A stretch of 64,000 nucleotides of DNA from the NCBI RefSeq assembly GCF_017848645.1, contig NZ_JAFEIF010000032.1, positions 1 to 64,000 on the forward strand. Direction: 5' to 3'. A program made the position numbers and the translations under genes. Of this stretch, positions 17,259 through 25,045 are shown piece after piece. Source of the DNA: Limnohabitans sp. (GTDB lineage: Bacteria; Pseudomonadota; Gammaproteobacteria; Burkholderiales; Burkholderiaceae_C). The notes under the pieces are model-generated. The model had not been told where the DNA came from. It saw only the letters and a list, made by a program, of their open reading frames with translations, and did not search any database. Within the stretch, counting starts at the first letter, position 1. Each line of letters begins with the position of its first letter.

Positions 17259-17582
17259 ATGAACAACCGTAACAAGACCGCGATGGTCTGGATCAGTTCT
17301 TTTTTTGCAACAATCGTGCATGCGCAGCCGGCCATTTTCAAGGATGCCGACTACAAGCTGGGTGAGAAACTGATTGCCGAAAGCAAGTGTGTGGCCTGCC
17401 ATGTCTCCAAAGTCGGTGGCAACGGCAGTGCCATTTACAAACCCCAAGGCCGCATCAACAACGCTTCATTGTTGCGCGGCATGGTGGAGCAATGCAACAC
17501 AGAGCTCAACCTGGGCATGTTTCCAGAGGATGTGACTTCGGTGGCGGCAGTGCTCAACCGCGACCATTACAAGTTCAAATGA
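17259..17582 (+). CDS. Small c-type cytochrome with one heme
   Basis: 107 residues with a signal peptide of about 22 residues (ending VHAQ). One CxxCH heme site, CVACH (Cys44, Cys47, His48). A single extra Cys is at EQCN. It differs from the preceding cytochrome: there is no obvious KxxMP methionine motif, and the C-terminal region (LGMFPEDVTSVAAVLN) carries a possible axial Met. The start follows GGGAGA. Because a strong terminator lies directly upstream, it needs its own promoter or read-through. Family assignment is only to cytochrome c; partner unknown. Confidence 0.8.
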   Translation: MNNRNKTAMVWISSFFATIVHAQPAIFKDADYKLGEKLIAESKCVACHVSKVGGNGSAIYKPQGRINNASLLRGMVEQCNTELNLGMFPEDVTSVAAVLNRDHYKFK

Positions 17583-17614
17583 GGTTTTAAGTCTTCAGAG
17601 CCTTTGGGACTGAC

Positions 17615-17661
17615 AGATACCTTACCCCGTGGGGTATAGGGTATCTGCCAATACCTTATTT
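17615..17661. promoter_or_regulatory. Cluster of TACC/GGTA inverted repeats, CstR/CsoR-like operator
   Basis: A TACCCC-GT-GGGGTA palindrome (17623-17636) is nested in AGATACC (17615-17621) ... GGGTATCT (17639-17646), and a further GGGTAT - 6 bases - ATACCT pair overlaps it to the right. Such alternating TACC/GGTA sites resemble operators of the CsoR/CstR family, whose only member here is encoded at 9443-9688. It lies about 100 bases upstream of the DUF302 gene. A terminator for the upstream cytochrome gene is an alternative, as ATACCTTATTTTTT follows. Confidence 0.45.
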
Positions 17662-17754
17662 TTTCCTGGTCATGGAAGATTGATGTCAATCCAGCAGGAC
17701 ACATGGTGTGTATCGCTGGGTTCCATCAATGCATGACCTCAGGAGAAAAAATCA

Positions 17755-18327
17755 ATGCGCAAATCTTTCACATGGATGAAATGGGTCGTTCTGGCCAGCT
17801 CGATCTGGCTCACAGGCTGCGGAACCATCAGCACCCTCGGCAAACTTGAATCGGGCGCAGGCTCAGAAGCCAGCCGCATGTGGGACCGCTGGGTGGAAGG
17901 CGAGGGCGACATCGCCGTGGCCACCACTTGGGAGCGCAAGGTCAAGAAAGGAGTGACCGCCCAAGAGGTTGAGCAAGTCCTCAAACAAGTGGCCACCGAG
18001 CGCAACATGCGCGATGTCGGCACGCTGCCCCTGTCCAAAGAACTCGAAGCGCGTTCTGGCAAAAAAGAAAAGCTGCTGACGGTCTACTCCTTCTGCTCAC
18101 CCGCCACCGCCCGCCGCATGGTGGACTTCAGCCCCCACATGGCCGCTTACCTGCCATGCCGCGTGTCGATGGTTGAAAAGGAAGACGGCCTTTGGCTCTA
18201 CACCCTCAACATGGACATGATGGTCAAGATGGGCCGCAAGCTCCCCTCGCCCTTGAAAGAAGAAGCCAAAGCCGTGCGCGACACCATCTGGGAAATGATG
18301 GAACGCGGTAGCAAAGGCGAGTTCTGA
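17755..18327 (+). CDS. DUF302 family lipoprotein
   Basis: 190 residues. A lipoprotein signal is visible with lipobox LTGC (Cys22). The C-terminal half (about 105-175) matches DUF302: VYSFCSPATARRM, VDFSPHMAAYLPCRV and LWLYTLNMDMMVKMG. DUF302 proteins bind heme in some cases and often occur near sulfur-oxidation genes; their reaction is not established to my knowledge. AGGAG precedes the ATG. The FadL-type porin starts 23 bases downstream, so the two probably form an operon under the repeat cluster at 17615-17661. Confidence 0.8.
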   Translation: MRKSFTWMKWVVLASSIWLTGCGTISTLGKLESGAGSEASRMWDRWVEGEGDIAVATTWERKVKKGVTAQEVEQVLKQVATERNMRDVGTLPLSKELEARSGKKEKLLTVYSFCSPATARRMVDFSPHMAAYLPCRVSMVEKEDGLWLYTLNMDMMVKMGRKLPSPLKEEAKAVRDTIWEMMERGSKGEF

Positions 18328-18350
18328 GCGGTCAACACCAGGAGATCAAC

Positions 18351-19655
18351 ATGAAATCAATCAACACTTTGCGCGCCACCGTCGTGTCGGCTGTTTTGGC
18401 CACAGGTTCTGCTGCTTGGGCAACTGACGGTTACTTTCCGCATGGCTTTGGCATGAAGTCCAAGGGCATGGGTGGTGCTGCCGTGGCTGTGACCGACAAC
18501 GCTTTTGCGGGCATCAACAACCCGGCCGCTTCCGTGTGGGCGGGCAACCGTGCCGATCTCGGTTTGGACATTTTCATGCCCAAGCGCAGTGCGGCACGCT
18601 CGGCCCCTGGCTTTGGCGGCATGCTTGAAGGTGATGTGACAAGCAGTGGCAGCGCCTTTGCAATTCCCGAGTTTGCCTACAACACCAAGATCGATGACCG
18701 CCGCAGTTGGGGTGTCACGGTCTATGGCAATGGCGGCATGAACACCGAGTTCGAGGGCGGCAATGTCATGTGCATGAACCCGAACAATGGTCAGCCTTAT
18801 CAAGGCAACCTGTTGTGCGGCCAAGGCAAGCTGGGCGTCGATTTGATGCAACTGATCATCGCCCCTACATTTGCCTACAAACTTGACGCACAGCACTCGT
18901 TGGGCGTGTCGCCGCTCGTCGTGGTGCAGCAGTTCAGTGCCACAGGGCTGGATGCGTTTGCAGGTTTCTCCATGGCGCCGAGCAAAGTCAGCAACACTGG
19001 CACTGACCGCAGCACGGGCGTGGGGGTCCGTTTGGGCTACCTGGGTCAGTTGAGCGACAGCTTGAAGTTTGGTGCGACCTACTCGCCCAAAATCAAGATG
19101 GGCAAATTCGACGAATATGCCGGTCTGTTCGCAGGCTCGGGCTCCTTTGATATCCCTGAAAACTATGCTTTGGGCGTCAATGTCCAAGTGACCCCAGCGG
19201 TGTCGGTGGCGGCAGACTACTCACGCGTCAACTACAGCGGTGTGCTCTCCATTGGCAACCCCATGAGCAATTTGATGGCAGGTAACCCCATGGGTTCGCC
19301 CAATGGCCCGGGATTTGGCTGGTCTGATGTCAGCGTGATCAAACTGGGCGTGCAATGGCAAGCCACGCCGACCATGGTGTTGCGCGCGGGCTACAACCAG
19401 AGCACCAACCCGGTCAAGCCTGAGAACGTGACTTTCAACATCCTGGCGCCTGGCGTGATCAAGCAGCACTACACCGTGGGTGGCACCTATGCACTGAGCA
19501 AGGATGCCGAGTTCACTTGGGCTTACATGTACGCGCCCAAGAACACGGTCACCGGCCCTTCGATGTACAACATGCAAATGGGAACGACCACCATCACAGA
19601 AACCGTGCGCATGTCTCAGCAATCTCTGGGTGTGCAGTACAGCTGGAAGTTCTGA
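18351..19655 (+). CDS. OmpP1/FadL family outer-membrane transporter
   Basis: 434 residues with a signal peptide (about 1-25, ending AAWA). The mature N-terminus TDGYFPHGFGMKSKGMGGAA has the hatch-domain pattern of FadL-type channels; the rest alternates polar and hydrophobic beta strands and ends in an aromatic residue (SLGVQYSWKF), as outer-membrane barrels do. The family imports hydrophobic molecules; in sulfur oxidisers FadL-like channels have been proposed for elemental sulfur or polysulfide, which fits the position between a DUF302 lipoprotein and the sox genes, but that is inference. Confidence 0.85.
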   Translation: MKSINTLRATVVSAVLATGSAAWATDGYFPHGFGMKSKGMGGAAVAVTDNAFAGINNPAASVWAGNRADLGLDIFMPKRSAARSAPGFGGMLEGDVTSSGSAFAIPEFAYNTKIDDRRSWGVTVYGNGGMNTEFEGGNVMCMNPNNGQPYQGNLLCGQGKLGVDLMQLIIAPTFAYKLDAQHSLGVSPLVVVQQFSATGLDAFAGFSMAPSKVSNTGTDRSTGVGVRLGYLGQLSDSLKFGATYSPKIKMGKFDEYAGLFAGSGSFDIPENYALGVNVQVTPAVSVAADYSRVNYSGVLSIGNPMSNLMAGNPMGSPNGPGFGWSDVSVIKLGVQWQATPTMVLRAGYNQSTNPVKPENVTFNILAPGVIKQHYTVGGTYALSKDAEFTWAYMYAPKNTVTGPSMYNMQMGTTTITETVRMSQQSLGVQYSWKF

Positions 19656-19743
19656 TCTGAGAGCTATTTTTTCCTGATCAGGGTTTTTCCTGATCAGGAA
19701 AAACTTTCCGTGTAATCCCTGATTCAGATTCATTGTTTATCGT

Positions 19744-19767
19744 ATATATTCGCACATCCGAATATAT
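19744..19767. promoter_or_regulatory. Perfect operator palindrome upstream of SoxR-like gene
   Basis: ATATATTCG - 6 bases - CGAATATAT is a perfect 9-base inverted repeat 21 bases before the ArsR-family start codon. Length, spacing and AT-rich half-sites are typical of ArsR-family operators, so autoregulation and control of the downstream sox genes is likely. A related, weaker site is at 2630-2651. Confidence 0.7.
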
Positions 19768-19788
19768 GAACCTAATAGCAAAGCCCGC

Positions 19789-20094
19789 ATGAGCGAAGAA
19801 ACCGATGAGGTGTTTGAGAAGGCAGCAGAAATGTTTGCAGTCCTTTCCACGCCCATTCGTTTGCGCATCATCAGCGAGTTGTGCCAAGGGGAAAAGAATG
19901 TAGGGCAGCTGCTGGACCATATCGGCGTGGCACAACCAAATATGTCTCAACACCTGAACATCATGTACAGGTCAGGCATTTTGGGTAAGCGTCGCCAAGG
20001 GGCCCAGATGTTTTACCGGATTGCAGACGAAAAAGCGGTGGTGGTGTGCCGTGCCATGTGCACCCAGGTCGCCATCGACACGGCCGTGAATTGA
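19789..20094 (+). CDS. soxR: ArsR family regulator, SoxR-like, at head of sox cluster
   Basis: 101 residues with a winged helix-turn-helix: LSTPIRLRIISELC, VGQLLDHIGVAQPNMSQHL as recognition helix, and RRQGAQMFYRI as wing. Three Cys: Cys32 after helix 2, then Cys87 and Cys91 as C-x3-C in the last helix. SoxR repressors of sox operons are ArsR proteins that respond to thiosulfate or persulfide through conserved cysteines, so Cys32 paired with Cys87/91 is a plausible switch. The soxC start is 22 bases downstream. The gene symbol rests on context. Confidence 0.8.
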   Translation: MSEETDEVFEKAAEMFAVLSTPIRLRIISELCQGEKNVGQLLDHIGVAQPNMSQHLNIMYRSGILGKRRQGAQMFYRIADEKAVVVCRAMCTQVAIDTAVN

Positions 20095-20116
20095 CAACTC
20101 AAAACGAGGAGTTTGT

Positions 20117-21481
20117 GTGAAAGAAGACAGCATCAATTCAGGAAGGGTGCAAAAAGCACCTGAAAGTTTCCTGACACCCAGTGGCATCAAAGCAGTCTTT
20201 GCCGAAGGCAAAAAAGGTCGCCGCGATTTCATTCGCAACGCCTTTGCGGCTGCTGCTGCAGGCGCCGCTGCCCCCATGGCCATGGCCCAGGGCAACCCGG
20301 TGCCCGCCGAAGGTGGTGACCCCAATATTCTGAACTTGCCCGAGCACGCCACGGGTTTGGGGCAGGGTGTGGCCGTTGAAGGATATGGCAAGCCCTCCAA
20401 GTTTGAAGCGAACTTGCAACGCCGTCAAAGCCCCGGGCTGACACAAACCACACAGGCTTCGGTGTCGTTTGCACCACTGCAGTCCTTGTTTGGCATCGTC
20501 ACGCCCAGCGGATTGCACTTCGAGCGTCACCACCAGGGCTGGTGGGACATCGATCCATCCAAGCACCGCTTCATGATCAACGGCATGGTCAAAAAGAACA
20601 TGGTGTTCACCATGGACGAAATCATGCGTTTGCCATCGGTGTCACGTTTCCACTTCATCGAGTGCGGTGCCAACACAGCGACCGAATGGGGCAATGTGGC
20701 CGTGCCCACTGTGCAGTACACCCACGGTATGCTCTCCTGCAGCGAGTTCACGGGCGTGCCTTTGATCACTTTGCTTGAGTTGGCCGGTGCCGATCTGAAA
20801 AACGGCAAGTTCGTTTTGGCCGAAGGCGGTGACGGGTCGTCAATGACCCGTACCATCCCCATGAGCCTGATCACATCGGGTGAAGTCATCGTGGCCTATG
20901 GCCAAAACGGTGAAATGCTCCGGCCCGAAAACGGCTATCCCCTGCGATTGGTGGTGCCCGGCGTGCAAGGTGTGAGCTGGGTCAAGTACCTGCGTCGCGT
21001 GGAAGTGGGCGACAAGCCCTATGCCGCCAAAGACGAAGCGATTCACTACGTCGACTTGCAGCCCGATGGTACTCATCGCCAATACACCAACATCCAGGAA
21101 GTCAAGAGCGTGGTGACCACACCCTCTGGCGGTCAAGTGTTGTTGGACAAAGGTTTCTACAACATCACGGGTCTGGCCTGGTCGGGCAAAGGCAAGATCA
21201 AGCGCGTGGATGTGTCCACAGACGGCGGTCGCAACTGGCGTCAAGCACGACTGGAAACCCCGGTCTTGTCCAAAGCTTTGACCCGTTTCAACCTGGATTG
21301 GGTGTGGGACGGCAAACCAGCCATCATCCAAAGCCGCGCACAAGACGAAACAGGTCATGTGCAGCCCACATACCAGCAGTTGCGCAGTGTTCGCGGAACG
21401 CGCTCCATTTATCACAACAATGCCATCCAATCGTGGTTGGTGCAGGAAAACGGTGAGGTGAAAAATGTCCAGGTTTCGTAA
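20117..21481 (+). CDS. soxC: SoxC, molybdenum sulfite/sulfane dehydrogenase subunit
   Basis: 454 residues from a GTG preceded by GAGGA. A Tat signal is set back from the N-terminus (KKGRRDFIRNAFAAAAAG, about residues 34-51), as usual for SoxC. The molybdopterin domain has the conserved ligand Cys in FHFIECGANT (about residue 182), and the C-terminal dimerisation domain contains RVDVSTDGGRNW. With SoxD it oxidises the SoxY-bound sulfane sulfur in the periplasm, giving six more electrons, so thiosulfate can go fully to sulfate without sulfur globules. The last 17 bases overlap soxD. Confidence 0.95.
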   Translation: MKEDSINSGRVQKAPESFLTPSGIKAVFAEGKKGRRDFIRNAFAAAAAGAAAPMAMAQGNPVPAEGGDPNILNLPEHATGLGQGVAVEGYGKPSKFEANLQRRQSPGLTQTTQASVSFAPLQSLFGIVTPSGLHFERHHQGWWDIDPSKHRFMINGMVKKNMVFTMDEIMRLPSVSRFHFIECGANTATEWGNVAVPTVQYTHGMLSCSEFTGVPLITLLELAGADLKNGKFVLAEGGDGSSMTRTIPMSLITSGEVIVAYGQNGEMLRPENGYPLRLVVPGVQGVSWVKYLRRVEVGDKPYAAKDEAIHYVDLQPDGTHRQYTNIQEVKSVVTTPSGGQVLLDKGFYNITGLAWSGKGKIKRVDVSTDGGRNWRQARLETPVLSKALTRFNLDWVWDGKPAIIQSRAQDETGHVQPTYQQLRSVRGTRSIYHNNAIQSWLVQENGEVKNVQVS

Positions 21482-22538
21482 TGCCGTTTTGACGGTGGCG
21501 TTGATGGCGGTCGCTTGCTTGGCGACTGCACAGAGCACCCAATATCCTGGTGTGGGGCGTGCTGCCACGCCCAAGGAAGTGGCCAAGTGGGACATCGATG
21601 TGCGCCCTGACTTCAAGGGTCTGCCAGCAGGCGCTGGGTCGGTCGCCAAAGGCCAGGACGTTTGGGAAGGCAAATGCGCCCACTGCCACGGTGTGTTTGG
21701 TGAGTCCAACGAGGTCTTCAGTCCGCTCATCGGTGGCACCACCGCCGAAGACATCAAGAATGGCCGCGTAGCCAACTTGAAGCGTACCGACTACCCCGGT
21801 CGCACCACCATCATGAAGGTGCCCACAGTCTCAACCTTGTGGGACTACATCAACCGCGCCATGCCTTGGACCAACCCCAAGACACTGACCACGGAAGAGG
21901 TGTATGCCGTTACGGCCTTCATGCTCAACATGGCCAACATCGTGCCGGACAACTATGTGCTGTCTGACAAGAACATCGCCGAAGTGCAGGCGCGCATGCC
22001 CAACCGCAACGGCATGAGCACAGCCCATGCGATGTGGCCCGGCAATGAATTTGGTGGCGTTAAAAAACCCGACACCGCCAACAAGATTTGCATGAAGGAG
22101 TGCACGCCTGAAGCCAAAGTGGCATCGTTCTTGCCTGACTTTGCGCGAAATGCCCACGGTAACCTGCAAGAACAAAACCGCATCGTCGGTCCACAGCGTG
22201 GAGCGGACACCACCAAACCCGAGCCCAAGGCCGGCATGCCAGTGGCCGCTGCAGCTCCTGCAGCATCTGCCAAGCCTGAAAACAACGAAGCCAAGGCTGC
22301 GATTGCGCTCCTGAACAAGCACAGCTGCACCGCTTGCCACGGTGTGGACAAGAAAATCGTGGGCCCTGGTTTCAATGAAATTGCGAAAAAGCAAGCCGGT
22401 AAAACCGACTATATTTTGAGCAAAATCAAGGCCGGTGGTGTGGGTGTCTATGGTCAAATCCCCATGCCCGCACAATCACTGCCAGACGTTGACGCCAAGC
22501 AAATTGCCGAATGGATTTCCAAGGGGGCCAGCAAGTGA
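21465..22538 (+). CDS. soxD: SoxD, diheme cytochrome c subunit
   Basis: 357 residues with a signal peptide (about 1-22). Two heme domains are joined by a Pro/Ala-rich linker (about 245-275): the first with CAHCH (Cys71, Cys74, His75), the second with CTACH near residue 291. The second domain resembles the free cytochrome encoded at 16833. It accepts electrons from the molybdenum site of SoxC. The start lies inside the end of soxC (17-base overlap), indicating translational coupling. Two further Cys (KICMKEC) lie between the domains. Confidence 0.95.
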   Translation: MSRFRNAVLTVALMAVACLATAQSTQYPGVGRAATPKEVAKWDIDVRPDFKGLPAGAGSVAKGQDVWEGKCAHCHGVFGESNEVFSPLIGGTTAEDIKNGRVANLKRTDYPGRTTIMKVPTVSTLWDYINRAMPWTNPKTLTTEEVYAVTAFMLNMANIVPDNYVLSDKNIAEVQARMPNRNGMSTAHAMWPGNEFGGVKKPDTANKICMKECTPEAKVASFLPDFARNAHGNLQEQNRIVGPQRGADTTKPEPKAGMPVAAAAPAASAKPENNEAKAAIALLNKHSCTACHGVDKKIVGPGFNEIAKKQAGKTDYILSKIKAGGVGVYGQIPMPAQSLPDVDAKQIAEWISKGASK

Positions 22539-22607
22539 TTCGGGGTATCCCCGTTGCACTTCTGAACCTGTTTCAATAGCATCACTCAACCATCAAGGAG
22601 ATATCAG

Positions 22608-23063
22608 ATGCAAAACCGTCGCGAGACACTCAAGCAAAGCGCTGTTGTGGCTGGCCTCTTGGCCACTGCGGGTTTCCCACAGTTCGCCCACGCTGCCTTC
22701 AACAAAGCCGCATTCGACGCCAAGTCGGTGCAAGACGCTGCCAAAGCCGCTGGTGCCACCAGCATGGCCGAGAGCAAAGACGTGACCATCACCGGTCCGG
22801 ACATCGCTGAAAACGGCGCTGTGGTGCCTTTGGGTGCCAGCACAGCGCTGCCTGGCGTCAAGCAGTTGTTGATCATGGTTGAAAAGAACCCATCCGCTTT
22901 GGTGGCCATGTTCCATGTGACCGATGCTGTTGAAGCCAACTTCTCGACCCGCGCCAAAATGGGCCAGTCTTCTGATGTCTATGCTGTGGCCATCATGAAC
23001 GACGGCAAGGCCTTGTGGGCCAAGAAAGAAGTCAAGGTCACTTTGGGCGGTTGCGGCGGTTAA
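22608..23063 (+). CDS. soxY: SoxY, sulfur-carrier subunit
   Basis: 151 residues. A Tat-like signal (NRRETLKQSAVVAGLL, cleaved around AHA) allows folded export with SoxZ. The C-terminal swinging arm ends GGCGG with Cys149, which carries the pathway intermediates as a thioconjugate. The central part is an Ig-like beta-sandwich. AAGGAG precedes the ATG. It lies 69 bases after soxD and 55 before soxZ. Confidence 0.96.
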   Translation: MQNRRETLKQSAVVAGLLATAGFPQFAHAAFNKAAFDAKSVQDAAKAAGATSMAESKDVTITGPDIAENGAVVPLGASTALPGVKQLLIMVEKNPSALVAMFHVTDAVEANFSTRAKMGQSSDVYAVAIMNDGKALWAKKEVKVTLGGCGG

Positions 23064-23118
23064 TCCCCCTTGACCCATCGACCACACATTGATTCACTGA
23101 AAGATTTAGGAGAGAAAA

Positions 23119-23430
23119 ATGGCAGATCCAATGCGCATTCGTGCCCAGTCATCTGGCGACAAAGCAACCGTTCGTGTGCTCATGAGCCACGAGATGGAAT
23201 CCGGCCAACGCAAAGACGCTTCCGGCAAAACCGTGCCCGCCTGGTTCATCCAGGAAGTCACAGCCAAGCTCAACGGCAAGGACGTGTTTTCCGCTGAATG
23301 GGGCCCCGCCGTGTCGAAAAACCCCTTCCTGCAATTCAACGTCAAAGGCGCCAAAGCCGGGGACAAAATTGCGGTGACTTGGAAAGACAATAAAGGCGAT
23401 ACCCGCACCGACGAAGCCACCGTTTCGTGA
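23119..23430 (+). CDS. soxZ: SoxZ, partner of SoxY
   Basis: 103 residues, no signal peptide; exported as a complex with SoxY. Typical SoxZ motifs: RVLMSHEMESGQRKDASGK, PAWFIQEV and NPFLQFNVKGAKAGDKIAV. It is a small Ig-like fold that supports the SoxY carrier arm. AGGAGAG precedes the ATG. A 12-base-pair hairpin follows the stop. Confidence 0.96.
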   Translation: MADPMRIRAQSSGDKATVRVLMSHEMESGQRKDASGKTVPAWFIQEVTAKLNGKDVFSAEWGPAVSKNPFLQFNVKGAKAGDKIAVTWKDNKGDTRTDEATVS

Positions 23431-23447
23431 TCGTGCGATGACAGTGC

Positions 23448-23475
23448 AAAGGGTGAAGTGACTACTTCACCCTTT
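23448..23475 (+). terminator. Hairpin between soxZ and soxA, possible partial terminator
   Basis: A perfect 12-base-pair stem (AAAGGGTGAAGT / ACTTCACCCTTT) with a 4-base loop starts 18 bases after the soxZ stop. Only a short T-run follows, so it may be an attenuator or mRNA-processing/stability element that sets higher SoxYZ than SoxAX levels. Confidence 0.6.
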
Positions 23476-23506
23476 TCGCGTTTGAAAAATACCAACAGAG
23501 GTGACA

Positions 23507-24310
23507 ATGAACAAAGCATCAAGTTTGGCCATGGCAGCAGCACTGGCCTTGAGTACCATGCCCGCTCTGGCCCAAAAGACCGCCAGCCAAGGCATTGACG
23601 AATACCGCGCCATGTTGCAAGACGGCAACCCCGCTGAACTCTTTGAAGCCAAAGGCGAAGACCTCTGGAAAAAAGCACGCGGACCCAAAAATGCTAGTCT
23701 CGAGAAATGCGATCTGGGCAAAGGCCCTGGCGTGGTCAAAGGTGCGTTTGTGGAGTTGCCCAAATACTTCGCTGACACCCAGCGCATGCAGGACCTGGAG
23801 TCGCGCTTGGTGACCTGCATGGAAACCCTGCAGGGCTTCAATGCTGCCGAAATCTCCAAGACCGCATTTGGTCGTGGCGAGATGGCCAATGTGACCGCCT
23901 TGGCCACCTGGATCGCTGCCGAATCCAAAGGCTTGAGGTTCAACCTGTCGCAATCGCATGCCCAGGAAAAAACGTTTTATGAAGTGGGCAAGCGCCTCTT
24001 CTTTCAGCGTGGTGGCTCGCACGACTTCTCCTGCGCCTCTTGCCACGGTGAAGAAGGCAAGCGCATCCGTTTGCAAGATCTGCCCATCCTGACCAAGAAC
24101 CCCGGCGATGGCGTAGGCTTTGCTGCCTGGCCAGCTTATCGCGTCTCGAACGGCCAGATGTGGAGCATGCAGCTGCGCCTGAACGACTGCTACCGCCAGC
24201 AGCGTTTCCCCTATCCTGGCTTTGCCAGCGATGCCACCATTGCCTTGTCGACCTATCTGGGTGTGAACGCCAAGGGCGCTGCCTCGGTTGCACCGGCCAT
24301 CAAACGCTGA
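23507..24310 (+). CDS. soxA: SoxA, catalytic cytochrome of SoxXA
   Basis: 267 residues with a signal peptide (about 1-22). One heme site, Cys176-x2-Cys179-His180 (CASCH), with the modified-cysteine ligand in LNDCYRQQRFPYPG (Cys228), where thiosulfate is joined to SoxY. The N-terminal half has the ancestral cytochrome domain but no CxxCH (only Cys68 and Cys104, which can form a disulfide), so this is a monoheme SoxA as in type II/III SoxXA. The ATG follows AGAGGTG; a GTG six bases earlier is less likely. Confidence 0.95.
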   Translation: MNKASSLAMAAALALSTMPALAQKTASQGIDEYRAMLQDGNPAELFEAKGEDLWKKARGPKNASLEKCDLGKGPGVVKGAFVELPKYFADTQRMQDLESRLVTCMETLQGFNAAEISKTAFGRGEMANVTALATWIAAESKGLRFNLSQSHAQEKTFYEVGKRLFFQRGGSHDFSCASCHGEEGKRIRLQDLPILTKNPGDGVGFAAWPAYRVSNGQMWSMQLRLNDCYRQQRFPYPGFASDATIALSTYLGVNAKGAASVAPAIKR

Positions 24311-24328
24311 TCTGAGCAGGAGAAACCC

Positions 24329-24985
24329 ATGAACAAAAAGACCCAACTTGTATTGGCCAGCTTGGCTGCCGCATTGGTGGCTGCAGGCTGCGCATCCGCG
24401 CCATCTGTGGCCGAGCTCAATGCCCTGACCGACAAGATCGTCAAGGCCTCTTTCCGTGATGAAAGCCATGTGAAAGTGGAGCGCATCACGGCCACCGACG
24501 AAACCAACCGCGCCTGCAGTGATGCCGATGTGGCAGGCAAGCCCTTGGATGAAAAAACAGCCAAGCGCATCGAAGAAGCCAACCTCAAAGCCATCAAATG
24601 GCCATCGGACGGCAAGTTCATCGGTGACTGGAAGCAAGGTGAAGCCATTGCGCAAAGCGGTCGTGGCCTGACCTGGACCGACTCGGCCACGGCTGTGAAC
24701 GGCGGCAATTGCTACAACTGCCACCAGATGGACAAGAAAGAAATTTCTTACGGCACCATTGGACCGAGCCTGTACAACTACGGCAAGATTCGTGGCGTGA
24801 CCAACCCCAACGATCCGGCCAGCAAAGCCATCGTGGAGTACACCTGGGGCAAGATCTGGAACGCCAAGGCCTACAACGCTTGCTCGAACATGCCTCGCGC
24901 CGGCCACATGGGTATCTTGAACGAAACACAGGTTCGCCACATCGTGGGCCTGTTGCTGGACCCTAAGTCGCCTGTTAACCAGTAA
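24329..24985 (+). CDS. soxX: SoxX, electron-accepting cytochrome of SoxXA
   Basis: 218 residues, long for SoxX. The signal peptide ends at ALVAAGC, so Cys21 could be lipidated, although Ala at -3 makes the lipobox imperfect. About 75 extra residues (helical, ERITATDETNRACSD...) separate the signal from the cytochrome domain. Heme site Cys128-x2-Cys131-His132 (CYNCH), with axial Met in SNMPRAGHMG. It takes electrons from SoxA. A terminator follows the stop. Confidence 0.93.
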   Translation: MNKKTQLVLASLAAALVAAGCASAPSVAELNALTDKIVKASFRDESHVKVERITATDETNRACSDADVAGKPLDEKTAKRIEEANLKAIKWPSDGKFIGDWKQGEAIAQSGRGLTWTDSATAVNGGNCYNCHQMDKKEISYGTIGPSLYNYGKIRGVTNPNDPASKAIVEYTWGKIWNAKAYNACSNMPRAGHMGILNETQVRHIVGLLLDPKSPVNQ

Positions 24986-24992
24986 ACGACCC

Positions 24993-25017
24993 AAAACCCG
25001 GCTGGTCCGGGTTTTTT
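24993..25017 (+). terminator. Terminator after soxX
   Basis: An 8-base-pair stem (AAACCCGG / CCGGGTTT) with a 5-base loop, leading into six T in total. It stands only about 30 bases before soxB, so soxB either has a promoter overlapping this element or is expressed by read-through. Confidence 0.75.
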
Positions 25018-25045
25018 AGCCCCCTATATATCAGTGGTTGCAAAT

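Noticed and set aside
17238-17340. Phase or start error making the second cytochrome a fragment of the first
   Set aside because: It has its own signal peptide, ribosome site and heme motif, and a strong terminator separates the two genes.
23519-24994. 491-codon minus-strand frame opposite soxA and soxX
   Set aside because: It is antisense to two unmistakable heme proteins and shows no domain of its own.
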